Shown here: positions 31,871 to 41,534 of the stretch, in pieces
Numbering within the stretch: the first letter of the stretch is position 1
How the letters are laid out: the number at the start of each line of letters is the position of its first letter
Assembly: GCF_964656455.1 (NCBI RefSeq)
Contig: NC_135717.1
Coordinates: 155,547,793-155,611,792, forward strand
From: Halichoerus grypus
Taxonomy: Eukaryota > Chordata > Mammalia > Carnivora > Phocidae
DNA: 64,000 nucleotides
Reading direction: 5' to 3'
Notes under the pieces: model-generated
Seen by the model: only the letters and a program-made list of their open reading frames with translations
The model's database searches: none
What the model was told of the DNA's origin: nothing
Made by a program: the position numbers and the translations under genes

Positions 31871-33060
31871 TCCTTGCACTGCAGCCCGGACCAGCTTGGG
31901 CAGCCTTCCATGTCACTTGGTGTGTGGGTTGGAGCGGAATATCCAAGCATAGGTAGGTTGCCTCTAGAACCCAAAACCCTGAGGTTTTTCTTGACAGGTG
32001 GCATTCAGGTGATCCATCTCCAAAATGTTTCCTTCTTATGGGTGAGAGTAGGTTATGCCTTAATTTGCCCTTTATTTTGAAGGAGATGCCCTGGCATGTT
32101 CCAGGGCACTAGGCTCTTAAAATTTCATTAAGGCAGGGAGCCCTTGAATCCTCACAGTTGCTAATACCTCCTCAGCTTGCCATATTGTCCCCATCATAAC
32201 CAATTAACATAATGTCATGGATGTAACTGACCAATATGATATTGTAAAGAATGTCCAGATGGTCCAGGCCCCTTCAAACTGTGTAATAACAGAGGGTGGG
32301 AGAGTTTACATAGCCCTGAGGTAAGATCATAAAAATATACTGTTTTTTTGTCCCACGTGAATTGAGTACTGCTTCAGATCTGACTTCCTGATAGGATTGG
32401 AAAAATGCATCCAAAGCTTTGTTGACCTGCTCTAGCAAAGACATCACTTCTGGGCATTTCTGCAGGCTTGAGAGGTTTAGGGAAATCTGACGACTCAAGG
32501 TTTTCAAGTGCATTGATCCAAATGTCCCCATCCCAGGTTTGGGGTCCTACTTCTTTCCAATTAGGTCCCTGACCTTGGTACTGAAGCCTTGCTGGGGTTG
32601 AGAATTCAGCCTTTACTGGAGCTCTTATCTCTTTATCATCCTGTCCTGGCCTGATCCTCAGCTCCTTCTGCCTAGGCTATAGGAGATAAGAGCCTTTGCT
32701 GGTGCTGCCAAGAAAGCCCTCTGGCTTTCATAATTCACCTTCAATTGGAGATAAACCATCCTCAGACTTTGTCTTTTTCCATTTCATTGATAGCACCCAG
32801 TAAGAGCCACTCAGTTCCACAGTCTTTCCCCGAACCTCTCAGACTCCTCAGCTAGTACTTCTGCCAGTGGATTTTACTTCCACTTCTATTCCATTCTGTT
32901 TCACCATCAGTGAAAGTTTTAAAAATTGTACCACTACAGCATGCCCGGGGACATCCGTCCTTCAATTACCAGAAGTGATGGGGCTTTCCTGGTGTAGGCG
33001 ATCTGTCCTCCCAAGTCCCAAGTCAGAGTCAGCTTCCTAGAATCCCTCCCAGTACCAACT
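31870..33060 (-). pseudogene. endogenous retrovirus (ERVL-like) pol remnant, antisense, broken
   Basis: Old, inactive retroviral polymerase fragment. On the minus strand 32531-32274 is open for 85 residues and holds the reverse transcriptase motif LPQGYVNSP (near 32324-32295). An in-frame TGA at 32276-32274 breaks it. The same frame then continues through the active-site box, seen as YIHDIMLI (32225-32202), where the first catalytic aspartate of the usual box is histidine. Beyond this the frame decays further. RNase H, integrase and the far 3' part are missing or unrecognisable before the LTR-like segment. Sequence from 32540 to 33060 probably covers the region upstream of the polymerase core but is too diverged to read. 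It cannot produce a functional protein. Confidence 0.72.
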
Positions 33061-33064
33061 CTCT

Positions 33065-33695
33065 TAGGTCTCATTTCCCAGGAGATTGACTCTGAGGCAG
33101 GGATTTGTATGCAGCCGTCTCATTGGTGGGTGTGTTCAGGAACCACCCCTGTGAAGGTGTAAGGGAAGCAGGATTGCAGAAAGAGAGAAGATGAAGTTGT
33201 GTTGCAGCGGAAGACTTGGCCAGTCCTTTATGGAGCTCTGGCATGGGGATGGCCCTCAGAGTTGTCCTCATTTGAGGAAAGGGGGCTGGGCCTTTCTAGC
33301 CTAAATTAGCTGGTCATTATCCATGCAGGCTGCCCTGGGGGCGGGGCAAGCCTTGGGAGTGGCATCTCTCTTTCACTGAGGGCTGTGGAACGTTTCAGGC
33401 TTAAGCTGGCCCAGTCAACACTCGCGGCCCCTGGGGGAGTGAGCACTTCCATCCTGAGTGAGGAATCCAGGAGGTGCACCCCAGCATCTTTGACGTTCAG
33501 CTGTGTGACCAGTACCATTCTAGACAGGGAGCTTCTATCGGCCAGTCTGTCAGCGCAAGCAAGCACCTGTAGCTGACCCATGTTGGACGCGTTTCTCTGT
33601 GAGAGAGAAAGAAACCTTTGCTTTGTTAAGCCCTTGAGATTTCAGCATTCATTTACAGCCTTAGTATAATCTAGCCTTTTTCAGCCAGTAGAAGC
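33065..33695. other. unassigned, with an LTR-like tail at the right
   Basis: The right end (about 33595-33690) has agaaagaaacctttgctttg then ttaagcccttgagatttcag, similar to the 3' end of MaLR-type LTRs. The left part is GC-richer and unassigned. It may belong to the same provirus or to a separate LTR. Confidence 0.3.
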
Positions 33696-33699
33696 TATG

Positions 33700-33850
33700 T
33701 AGTAGTCGCTATTTCCATTATTATTTCTAACCAATAAATTTTATATGGCAGCTACTACTATTTCCAACAGAAAAGTTAAGTGAGTTGATTAACATTACAA
33801 AGTCATAGGCAAAGCTAGGATTCCTTCAAACTCAGGTCTGCCTAAACACA
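33700..33850 (-). mobile_element. MIR, antisense
   Basis: The phrases ctactactatttccaacaga, aaagttaagtgagttgatta, acattacaaagtcataggca and aaagctaggattccttcaaa match antisense MIR. Confidence 0.7.
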
Positions 33851-33854
33851 GAGC

Positions 33855-34435
33855 TTCATGCCCTCCCCCCACCCCCTTTTTTTTTCTTTTTTCTTTTTAA
33901 TACCACACTCTTGTGTGTACTGGAGTACTTCATTAAAATGTTCTCTGTTCAAACTGAAGACGTGCTTGAGAAGTGTTACGCACTTAAATCTTAACAGCCA
34001 ATAATATATAAATATATTTACCCATGCTCTTCTGAAAACAGTTGAGAACAAGTATTGAAACAGGAGGGGAGAAAGGCCAGTGCCTAATAAGTAAGGGGAA
34101 ATAGAAGCATTCCCACTATAGGACATAAAAAGACAACAGTCAGAGGAGAGGCTCGTACCTCACACAGCAGTTAAGTGTCGCCTACTGATGGTTCAGGACT
34201 CTGGAAGGAAGTAAAGGGCTATTTTTGTGATCTTCGTAAGCAGGAGATTCTTAAACAAGAACCCTAAACAAAAATCCTAATACTGATGGATTTGACTATG
34301 GCAAAACCAAACATTTCTGCTTAACTCAGGACATATGGACAAAGTGGACAGTAGAAGAGAGATCTGTGGTATCTAAAAACAACAGGGGGTTAATTATCTA
34401 GAATTAAGCAATAAATTATGGTAAATCAGCAATTA
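33855..34435. other. no recognised gene; C/T-rich patch
   Basis: Begins with a C-run and T-run patch (about 33864-33898). Otherwise unassigned. Confidence 0.4.
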
Positions 34436-34439
34436 AAAA

Positions 34440-35000
34440 AAATAGAAAAATGGAAAATGGAGATAAATAGGTAACTTCCAAAGTGGAAATCTAATTGACT
34501 AATAAACAAATGACAAAGTATTCAACCTTGCTAGTAAACAGAAATGCAAATTAAAATGAGATACCACTTCAGACCCAATAAATGGGCAAAAACTAGACAG
34601 CCAAATCATATCAAGTGCTGGCAAAGTTGCAGGGATGCAGGCACCTTTCGTGCACTTCAGAGTGAAACGTAATTAGAACAGCCATTCTAGAGAGAATGTG
34701 AAGTACGTCGTACAATTAAGCATGTGCATGTCTCATAACCTAGAAATCCAGCTCCTGAGAACAGACTTCTGACAAGCCAGCTCAAGGCCATATGGAAGTT
34801 CAGTGCAATGGTGTTTGTGGACTATCAAGCCCTGGGTAAGCCCTGATATGTCTGTCACGAGGGGAATCGATAAGTAAAACGAAGGCAAGCAATCAAAAGC
34901 TCAATCTCAATCTCTCTCTGTCTAGGGCACGCATACGTGGAAGGTGAAATGGAAGGATATACATTGAATCCTTTAGCATGGCGGCGAGGGGGATGAGTAG
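34440..35000 (+). pseudogene. ancient L1 LINE ORF2 C-terminal fragment, sense
   Basis: Plus-strand remnant of L1 ORF2. Around 34548-34665 it translates as MQIKMRYHFRPNKWAKTRQP followed by HIKCWQSCRDAGTF, the degraded C-terminal block. Later DNA phrases (gcatgtctcataacctagaa, atccagctcctgagaacaga) match the following L1 sequence. It is one of the most diverged L1 copies here and lies opposite in orientation to the other three. Confidence 0.75.
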
Positions 35001-35004
35001 ATTC

Positions 35005-35215
35005 GACTAAACTTTATGTATCAGAGATCTTAAAAGAGAAGGAAAAGGAAAACAAATAAGAGATTAGCTGTAAAATCGGTTCATATCTATAATTATTAAT
35101 CCATGAACCACTAATAATACCTGTTATTTAGAGTCACATAGAGACTTCTTTCTGATCCCCATTCTTACTTTCATGCAGTAAATGACTCTTTTTGGGGGGG
35201 ATTCTTTTACTGAGG
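35005..35215. other. no recognised feature
   Basis: Short AT-rich unassigned stretch. Confidence 0.4.
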
Positions 35216-35219
35216 CTAA

Positions 35220-35400
35220 TTAGCACTCTCTTGAGGGTTTGGCTGGCATGATGACCCTCACTGCAGACCTATGAGGAGTGAATGTATCAGACTCTTTATT
35301 TTATAGCTGAGGGAAGAGGCGCAGAGAGGTTGAGCAGTGTGTCCCTGGTTGTGCAAGTTTTCAGTGGCCTGGAATTAAATTTGATCTAACTCCAACAATT
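35220..35400 (-). mobile_element. MIR, antisense
   Basis: The phrases tttattttatagctgaggga, agaggcgcagagaggttgag and cagtgtgtccctggttgtgc, then ggcctggaattaaatttg, match antisense MIR. Confidence 0.75.
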
Positions 35401-35404
35401 ACAT

Positions 35405-35845
35405 TCTTTCGTCGTCGTCTGGTTTAGTTCAAGTGTCTGCAGAATGTTGTACAAAAGCAGTTGCAACTCTTGGAGTTTCAGAGTCCTTATGTTGCTGACA
35501 GAAAAAAAAGTTGTTTTTTTGTTGTGGGTTTTTTTTTTTTTTGAGGCAAATTACAACCATACAGTGGGATTGGAGCCTCTTCAAGGCTCAAATATCCAGT
35601 GAACCACGCCTGGCAAAGTTCAGACTTGATCTGAGGAAAATGACTTTCTCTTTGGAAAGCGCTATGGTTGGCCTCTCAGGTTTAGCCTATTTCTCTCCTT
35701 GGGAGCTCTCCATTAAGAATTAATTTACTGGCATAGAGAAATATAATCTTCATAATCTCCTCAGTGTCTAGCACTGTTGTCTCTGTCTCCTTTTTATGTC
35801 CTTTCTGTACTTTTTCAAAACACAGAGTTGAACTTGGCTAGTGAT
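35405..35845. other. no recognised gene; T-run
   Basis: Contains T-runs at about 35513-35542. Nothing else recognised. Confidence 0.4.
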
Positions 35846-35997
35846 TTATCAAATACTGTTATGGGAACAACAACTCACATCTGCCTTGGGCTTCAGAGTT
35901 TACAAAAACCCTCTCCATACATTATGGCACTGCATCCTCATAACTGTCCCTGGAGGTGGCGCTCTCCACAATATGCAGAAGAAGAAATGAAGATTCT

Positions 35998-36712
35998 TTT
36001 TTTTTTTATGTTATGTTAATCACCATACATTCATCATTAGTTTTTGATGTAGTGTTCCATGATTCATTGTTTGCGTATAACACCCAGTGCTCCATGCAGA
36101 ACGTGCCCTCTTTAATACCTATCACCAGGCTAACCCATCCTCCCACCCCCCTCTCCTCTAGAACCCTCAGTTTGTTTTTCAGGGTCCATCGCCTCTCATG
36201 GTTCGTCTCCCCCTCCGATTTCCCCCCCTTCATTTTTCCCTTCCTACTATCTTTTTTTTTTTTTTTAACATATAATGTATTATTTGTTTCACAGGTACAG
36301 GTCTGTGATTCATCAGTCTTACACAATTCACAGCGCTCACCATAGCACACACCCTCCCCAATGTCTATCACCCAGTTACCCCATCCCTCCCACCCCCCCC
36401 ACCTCTCCAGCAACCCTCAGTTTGTTTCCTGAGATTAAGAATTCCTCATATCAGGGGCGCCTGGGTGGCTCAGTCGTTAAGCGTCTGCCTTCGGCTCAGG
36501 TCATGATCCCAGGACCCTGGGATCGAGTCCCACATCGGGCTCCCTGCTCGGCAGGAAGCCTGCTTCTCCCTCCCCCACTCCCCCTGCTTATGTTCCCTCT
36601 CTCGCTGTGTCTCTCTCTGTCAAATAAATAAATAAAATCTTTAAAAAAAAAAAAAAAAAGAATTCCTCATATCAGTGAGATCATATGATACATGTCTTTC
36701 TCTGTTTGACTT
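35998..36712 (-). mobile_element. young 5'-truncated carnivore L1, 3'UTR only, antisense
   Basis: Flanked by an exact 16-bp target-site duplication, aagaaatgaagattct, at 35982-35997 and 36713-36728. It starts with a T-run (complement of the poly(A) tail). It continues with gttaatcaccatacattcat, cagtgctccatgcagaacgt, tttgtttttcagggtccatc and tacaggtctgtgattcatca, then tcctcatatcagtgagatca, the 3'UTR of a carnivore L1. A SINE interrupts it at 36454-36657. No ORF2 coding sequence is included. Confidence 0.95.
36454..36657 (+). mobile_element. young Can-SINE (SINEC) nested in L1
   Basis: Plus-strand, full-length SINE: gggcgcctgggtggctcagt, ggctcaggtcatgatcccag and gggatcgagtcccacatcgg, CT-rich body, caaataaataaataaaatct and a 17-base A tail. 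The exact duplication aagaattcctcatatca lies at 36437-36453 and 36658-36674. It is the best-preserved copy in the window and the basis for the arctoid-carnivore inference. Confidence 0.98.
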
Positions 36713-36809
36713 AAGAAATGAAGATTCTAAGAGGTCATTTAGGTATTTCCCCCTAAGGAGTAGAGCATGGATTTGAATCTCGCTGCATATTCTGTGTCAT
36801 TTTCTGCAA

Positions 36810-38555
36810 GCCATGGCTTCTCTTGTAGGAGTCGAAAGAGTTTTATTATTTCCAAAGTCCTTTTCCATACTCCCAGATGCTGTTCCCATCCCAGAGCTGA
36901 GATACAAATGCGTGTTGTGGTTGAGTGACTTGTCCTATGTTGGACCTTCAGCTGGGGTGGGATGGTGGGATCAGAACCCAGGGGTTCTCCCTCCACACCC
37001 CTTATTTTGTTCACAACTACAGAAAAGAATACTCTTCCAGTTTAATGTTGATTTCTCTAATGTTAGAGATTGTGCCAATAAAATCGTGCTTAAGGTTGAT
37101 GAATGGTGCTACCCTTTCTGTGAGACTCTGAGGGTGAGGGGAAATTTCAAGAGAGAAAATAACCTGTTATAAGTTACTCAGTGCCCCCAGGCCCAGCCCC
37201 TTTCTCAGCGACTGTTAGGCTGTGAAGAACAGCCTGCCAGGGGGCAGGAAGTGGGCTCTAAGATGGAGTAGCCTTGATGAAGGTTCTCACAGAGCTCTAT
37301 AAAACAACTGAGCTGTGAAAGATGGTCCAAGAGATCCGGATGAGTCAGGGGATGATTAGTCAGTGGTGCTTTCCACCAGCCCCCCTTAGTTCTCTGCCTC
37401 CCCCGGGGCCTGCCTGCCTGCCTTCTCATCCAGGTTTTCACTGCTCATTAGCACTTCCAGCAAAGGGTGTCAGAGGAAATGAATGCTGGAACTGTTGGAT
37501 CCCTTGCTTGAAGCAGGTGCATTCTCGAGTACCAAGGAGTTCTTCCTCAGGCCTCGTGAGTCAATAACCCAACATCCCCAGAGCAGAGCTCCCAGACCCT
37601 GGGAGAAACGAGTTGCAAATCAGGCTCTGATTCGTAAGCTTAGAACTGGGTCTTCCCAGTGAAGGCCTGGCTTTTAATGGCAGTGACCAAGAGATGGTTC
37701 CTGTTAGCCTGGGAATCAAAGGTGAAATGGGATCTTATCTAGAAGAGGCCTTATCCATTAACGATGCTGTGCCGGTAGGCTAGTTAGCCGAAGAGCATAA
37801 ACTCAGGCAAACTGTTTCTCAACTGTTTACTGTTCCTAACCTTGGTCTTTTATTGATAAATGTGTGTAGGTCGTAGGGAAACGTGGTAGCTGGAGTTTTA
37901 ATGTCTCAGGGCCCCTGTCATCACCACTGGTGGGTAAACAACCCTGTGCCCATGTTCTGACTGCACGTATGTGGCTCTGTCTCTGTGAGTTAAAGGACAG
38001 TCCTGCCATATCACTGCAGTAGAAACCAATTAGCAGATTGATCTCACAGATAAAAGCTCTGCAGTGTGTTAGGATCTGTTTTTTCCTCCACATTTCAGCA
38101 GCCACCAGAGAACCTTTATCTAGCTACACTCATGGGCTCTTGCATGGCCCCTGCTCCCTGCCCCTTTCCCTGGTCTCCACTCAACCCAAGGCGTTCACAT
38201 TCTCTTTCTCAAGCATGGCTTTCTGTGTGCCATTTACAGTGATGAATCTTCAGGAGACCAATACCTGCATCCCTGCCTCCTCTGAGCTTTTAGAAAACTT
38301 TGTTTTCATTGTGTTACATAGAGAATTTCCTCTTGAATCCTTTTCAAGTTGTTTTATTAAAATGAATGGACATGAGAGTCTTTTTCCTTACATGATGAGC
38401 TTCCCCTGGAGCATGGCCAGCCTTCATCTTGTGTGACAAAAAAACCCTAGCCCAGTGCAGAGTCCATAGTAGGGACCCATCAGTTGACTGAAGAATCAAA
38501 ATATTTATTGTGAATTAAAATATTATATATATCTACACATATGTATTGTTACTTC
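36810..38555. other. no recognised gene; largely unassigned
   Basis: About 36880-36995 may be another MIR remnant (cccagagctgagatacaaat, ggatcagaacccagggg). The rest, including several chance frames, shows no repeat family or exon. Moderately GC-rich at 37180-37600. Confidence 0.35.
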
Positions 38556-38563
38556 TCCTAGAG

Positions 38564-38768
38564 CAGGGGATAGCGAATTACAGTCACCCAACCAAATACA
38601 GCCCAAACAACCAAAACCTATTTTTCAAATAAAGTTTTATTGGAACACAGCCACATTCCTTCATTTGCATATGCTGATAGGTTCTTTTGTACTACAGAGT
38701 TGAGTAGTTGCAACCAAGATTGCCTGGCTCATAAAGTGAAAGTATTTATCATCTGGCACTTTGCAGAA
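38564..38768 (+). mobile_element. hAT-type non-autonomous DNA transposon
   Basis: Contains caaataaagttttattggaa, cacagccacattccttcatt, gagttgagtagttgcaacca and atttatcatctggcactttg, a common placental DNA-transposon family with a start like caggggatagcgaatta. The right end merges with an L2 tail, so the copy is probably truncated. Family name not assigned. Confidence 0.7.
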
Positions 38769-38769
38769 T

Positions 38770-38885
38770 TTAGAGAATAAGTATTCTGAAGTCAGGAATT
38801 GTGCTTTGTTTATTTTTATATCTAGTCTACTTAGTAGGAAGCACAATAAATACCTATTGAATATATTAATCAATGAATCAATATT
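38770..38885 (+). mobile_element. L2 LINE 3' end
   Basis: Contains cttagtaggaagcacaataa then atacctattgaatatattaa, the end of L2 in sense orientation. Confidence 0.65.
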
Positions 38886-38917
38886 TGATGAGGAACTGTA
38901 ATCCAAACATTTGTCCT

Positions 38918-39050
38918 TTTCTTTCTTTCTCTCTTTCTTTCTCCCTCTCTTCCTTTCTTTCTTTGAGATGAACCATGATGACTATCTTTATGATGGGTCT
39001 GTTTTCTTTCTTTCTTTCATTCATTCATTCATTCATTCTTGAGCATCTAC
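38918..39050. repeat. CTTT and ATTC simple repeats
   Basis: CTTT/CTCT-rich tract (38918-38965), a short unique gap, then TTTC units running into (ATTC)n at about 39018-39040. The latter is the tail side of the following antisense L2. Confidence 0.9.
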
Positions 39051-39345
39051 TAAGTGTCAGACACTATTCTTGGTGTCGAGACAGAAGGTGAGTAAAACTG
39101 ACATGATTGCTACTCTCATGAATCTTCGAGTCTTCTGAGGGAGACAAACATCATTCAAATGTTAAATATATTGTGTTGATTATAGTAGGGAGGGAGGGGT
39201 ACATGGCATCCTGAGAACCTGTGCCAGTGGGATTGGTTCCATTAGGGAGTTCAAGGAAGGCTTCTCTGAGAAAGTGACTATGAAACTAAAATCTGAGGGA
39301 AGAGTAACGATTAGTTGACCAGTTAAGAGAGGAGTGAAGAACCAA
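39018..39345 (-). mobile_element. L2 LINE, antisense
   Basis: Runs from attcattcattcattcattc through gagcatctactaagtgtcag, cactattcttggtgtcgaga, ggaaggcttctctgagaaag and tgaaactaaaatctgaggga, the antisense L2 3' region. Confidence 0.85.
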
Positions 39346-39349
39346 CTAC

Positions 39350-41271
39350 ACTACTTTCAGTTCTTTTGGCTGAGAAAGGGTGTGAGATGGGGCTGCACGA
39401 GGAGACGGGTACGGTAGAGAGCCTTCAGGGAGTTTTCTCTCTCCTGGGAACAATGGAAGCCCAATGAAGGGTAAGCAGGGAAATGCAAGTAGAAGAGAAG
39501 TGGAAAGGGATGGATTTTGATACAATTTGTATTTTGCAAAGATCACTCTTTGGAGCAAGATTTTTTACTGACAGCTGCTTTCAAATATTGATTGCCTATT
39601 TCTTAATAAATCAAACTCAGGAAAATGACTGTCATCTTATTAAATATTATGATAGTAATACCTTGCACTTGTTCAACTTAAAAAAAAAACAACCCTCTGT
39701 TTTCACATTTAATGCTGTCTCTTTTAGTAAGCTCTGCATGTATAGTATGACGAAGTAGAACATTTGAGCACAGTTGGTGGTATCACTCTCCCATGAATTG
39801 CATGCAAGGCACATTAATGGAGGCCTTTGGACATTGGTCTTAGTGCCAAGGCTGATGTTTCTGGATGTGTTCCAGCTGGAAGCCCCTGATCTAGGCTAGC
39901 TGCTTAAAGAAAGGTTGGGCTCCAGTGCCTATGACAATCTCAGTGATGGCAACTTGCTGTTGCATTTTGTTCTCAGGTTCAGTAAACCCTGGGACTGGCT
40001 CTGGTGAGCCACTGTTTCCTAGTTGTTCTGTAGCTAGGCATCCTTTTACTTGTCTTGCCTTTCTTTTTTTTTTCCCCCTCTTACCTTTCTTTCTACTTAA
40101 TCATTATAATTTCTCTCTGCTGCCTTGCCATCCTTTCTCTTACAAATTTCCCTTCACTTCTCAGCTGGAGCAAATGCCTCCCTTGCTTTTCTGAGAGCTG
40201 GGAGATGGCCAATGAGGCATAGGGTGGGGAACACAGTGGCTGGAAGCACAGGGAAACCTTGCTCCGAATAAGGCCAGGACAGGAAAACAGGACGGAGACT
40301 CCGTTCTTCTTGTTAACTGGACCAGGGTGGCTGGATACTTGGTGATGCCACATAAAACCCTGAGAAATCGTGTTGGTACACTGGGTCTCCTGACCCTCCA
40401 AGATATCTGGGACAGCCACCGGAATCTGGAAAACACTTGGTCAGCATGTACCTTTTTTGGAGACAGCTGGATAATTAAGAGGAGTGTCATGATTTTCTCC
40501 TTGGTGTCACTCTATATCACATCATTTATTTGTTATTTGATTAAGACATTTTAATGATACAGCAGCCCTTGTTTAGAAAGAGAGGGACGTTACTCTTTTC
40601 TGAATTCACTTGTCTTTGCCATACCTGACTCAACTCATACTTCCTTTGAGTCTAACCTAGAATTCATCTAGCATTTTAATTGCAATTCAATATAAATTTG
40701 AAAATATAAAATGCTGTGAAAAGATCTTTTCATTTGAAAGATTCCTTTTAGGGTTAAACTATCTCTTTGGAAGGCCTTTCTTTTCTTTTTTTTTATTATC
40801 CATAAGTGTATATGATGCTCAAATTTGATTGCCAGATCTATATTTCTATTCACCTTCCTTTTCAGGCATATTTTTTTCTCTCTTTAAATTTTTTTCTTTG
40901 GAATTTATTTACTCATTTATCATCCTTTGGTTCACTAGATTCTTTTTCACTCTAACCATGATTCCATTAATCTCTTGGTCCAGAATGCAGTAGTTGGCTG
41001 CAGAGAGAAGAGAGAGAAAAACAGAGTCAATTTGGGAGCAGCCCTGATGATCAAAGAAGAGATGAGGTCTCTGAACCATGAAAGATAAGAACTCAAAGAA
41101 GTCTGATATTTATGACCTTGATCTATGTTAAGTGTCCAGAGTATCATAGTTAGTAAAATTACAATAGACATCCTCCTGGTCTGGTCAAAACAAAGCAAAA
41201 AAAAAATAGATTGAAGGAAAATATTATAGAATAATTCGATTACAAGATTTTGACTAAGACTAAAACTATTT
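39350..41271. other. no recognised gene; mostly unassigned
   Basis: Short A- and T-runs (39680-39690, 40065-40080). Several chance frames of 60-109 residues without family features. No repeat could be named. Confidence 0.35.
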
Positions 41272-41285
41272 AAAAGTCCATTCGA

Positions 41286-41520
41286 GGGCGCCTGGGTGGC
41301 TCAGTTGGTTAAGCGACTGCCTTCGGCTCAGGTCATGATCCTGGAGTCCCGGGATCAAGTCCCACATCGGGCTCCGTGCTCGGCAGGGCGTCTGCTTCTC
41401 CCTCTGACCCTCCTCCCTCTCATGCTCTCTGTCTCTCATTCTCTCTCTCGCAAGTAAATACAATCTTAAAAAAAAAACAAACAAAAAAACTTCCTCTAAA
41501 AAAAAATAAAAATAAAAATA
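41286..41520 (+). mobile_element. young Can-SINE (SINEC)
   Basis: Plus-strand SINE: gggcgcctgggtggctcagt, gactgccttcggctcaggtc, gggatcaagtcccacatcgg and tgctcggcagggcgtctgc, then a tctctcattctctctctcgc region and an A-rich tail with AAAAT units. The duplication aaagtccattcga lies at 41273-41285 and 41521-41533. It belongs to a different SINE subtype than the 36.5 kb copy (ctctgaccctcctccctctc body). Confidence 0.97.
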
Positions 41521-41534
41521 AAAGTCCATTCGAT

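Larger units (their letters stand above)
35850..36805 (-). mobile_element. MIR, antisense, split by an L1 insertion
   Basis: The left piece runs to 35997 (ctcacatctgccttgggctt, catacattatggcactgcat, cctcataactgtccctggag). The right piece resumes at 36729 (aagaggtcatttaggtattt, gagtagagcatggatttgaa). Joined across the L1, the two halves follow antisense MIR order. Confidence 0.75.

Noticed and set aside
31458..31946. 162-residue minus-strand open frame
   Set aside because: Lies across the LTR-like and pol-derived parts of a retroviral remnant. There is no recognisable intact domain, and the start Met is arbitrary.
35998..36450. 129-135-residue frames on both strands near 36 kb
   Set aside because: They fall entirely within the L1 3'UTR, which is not coding.
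38918..39050. Regular tetranucleotide arrays resembling an array-type element
   Set aside because: Simple CTTT/ATTC slippage repeats with no spacer structure; nothing like a CRISPR array occurs in the window.
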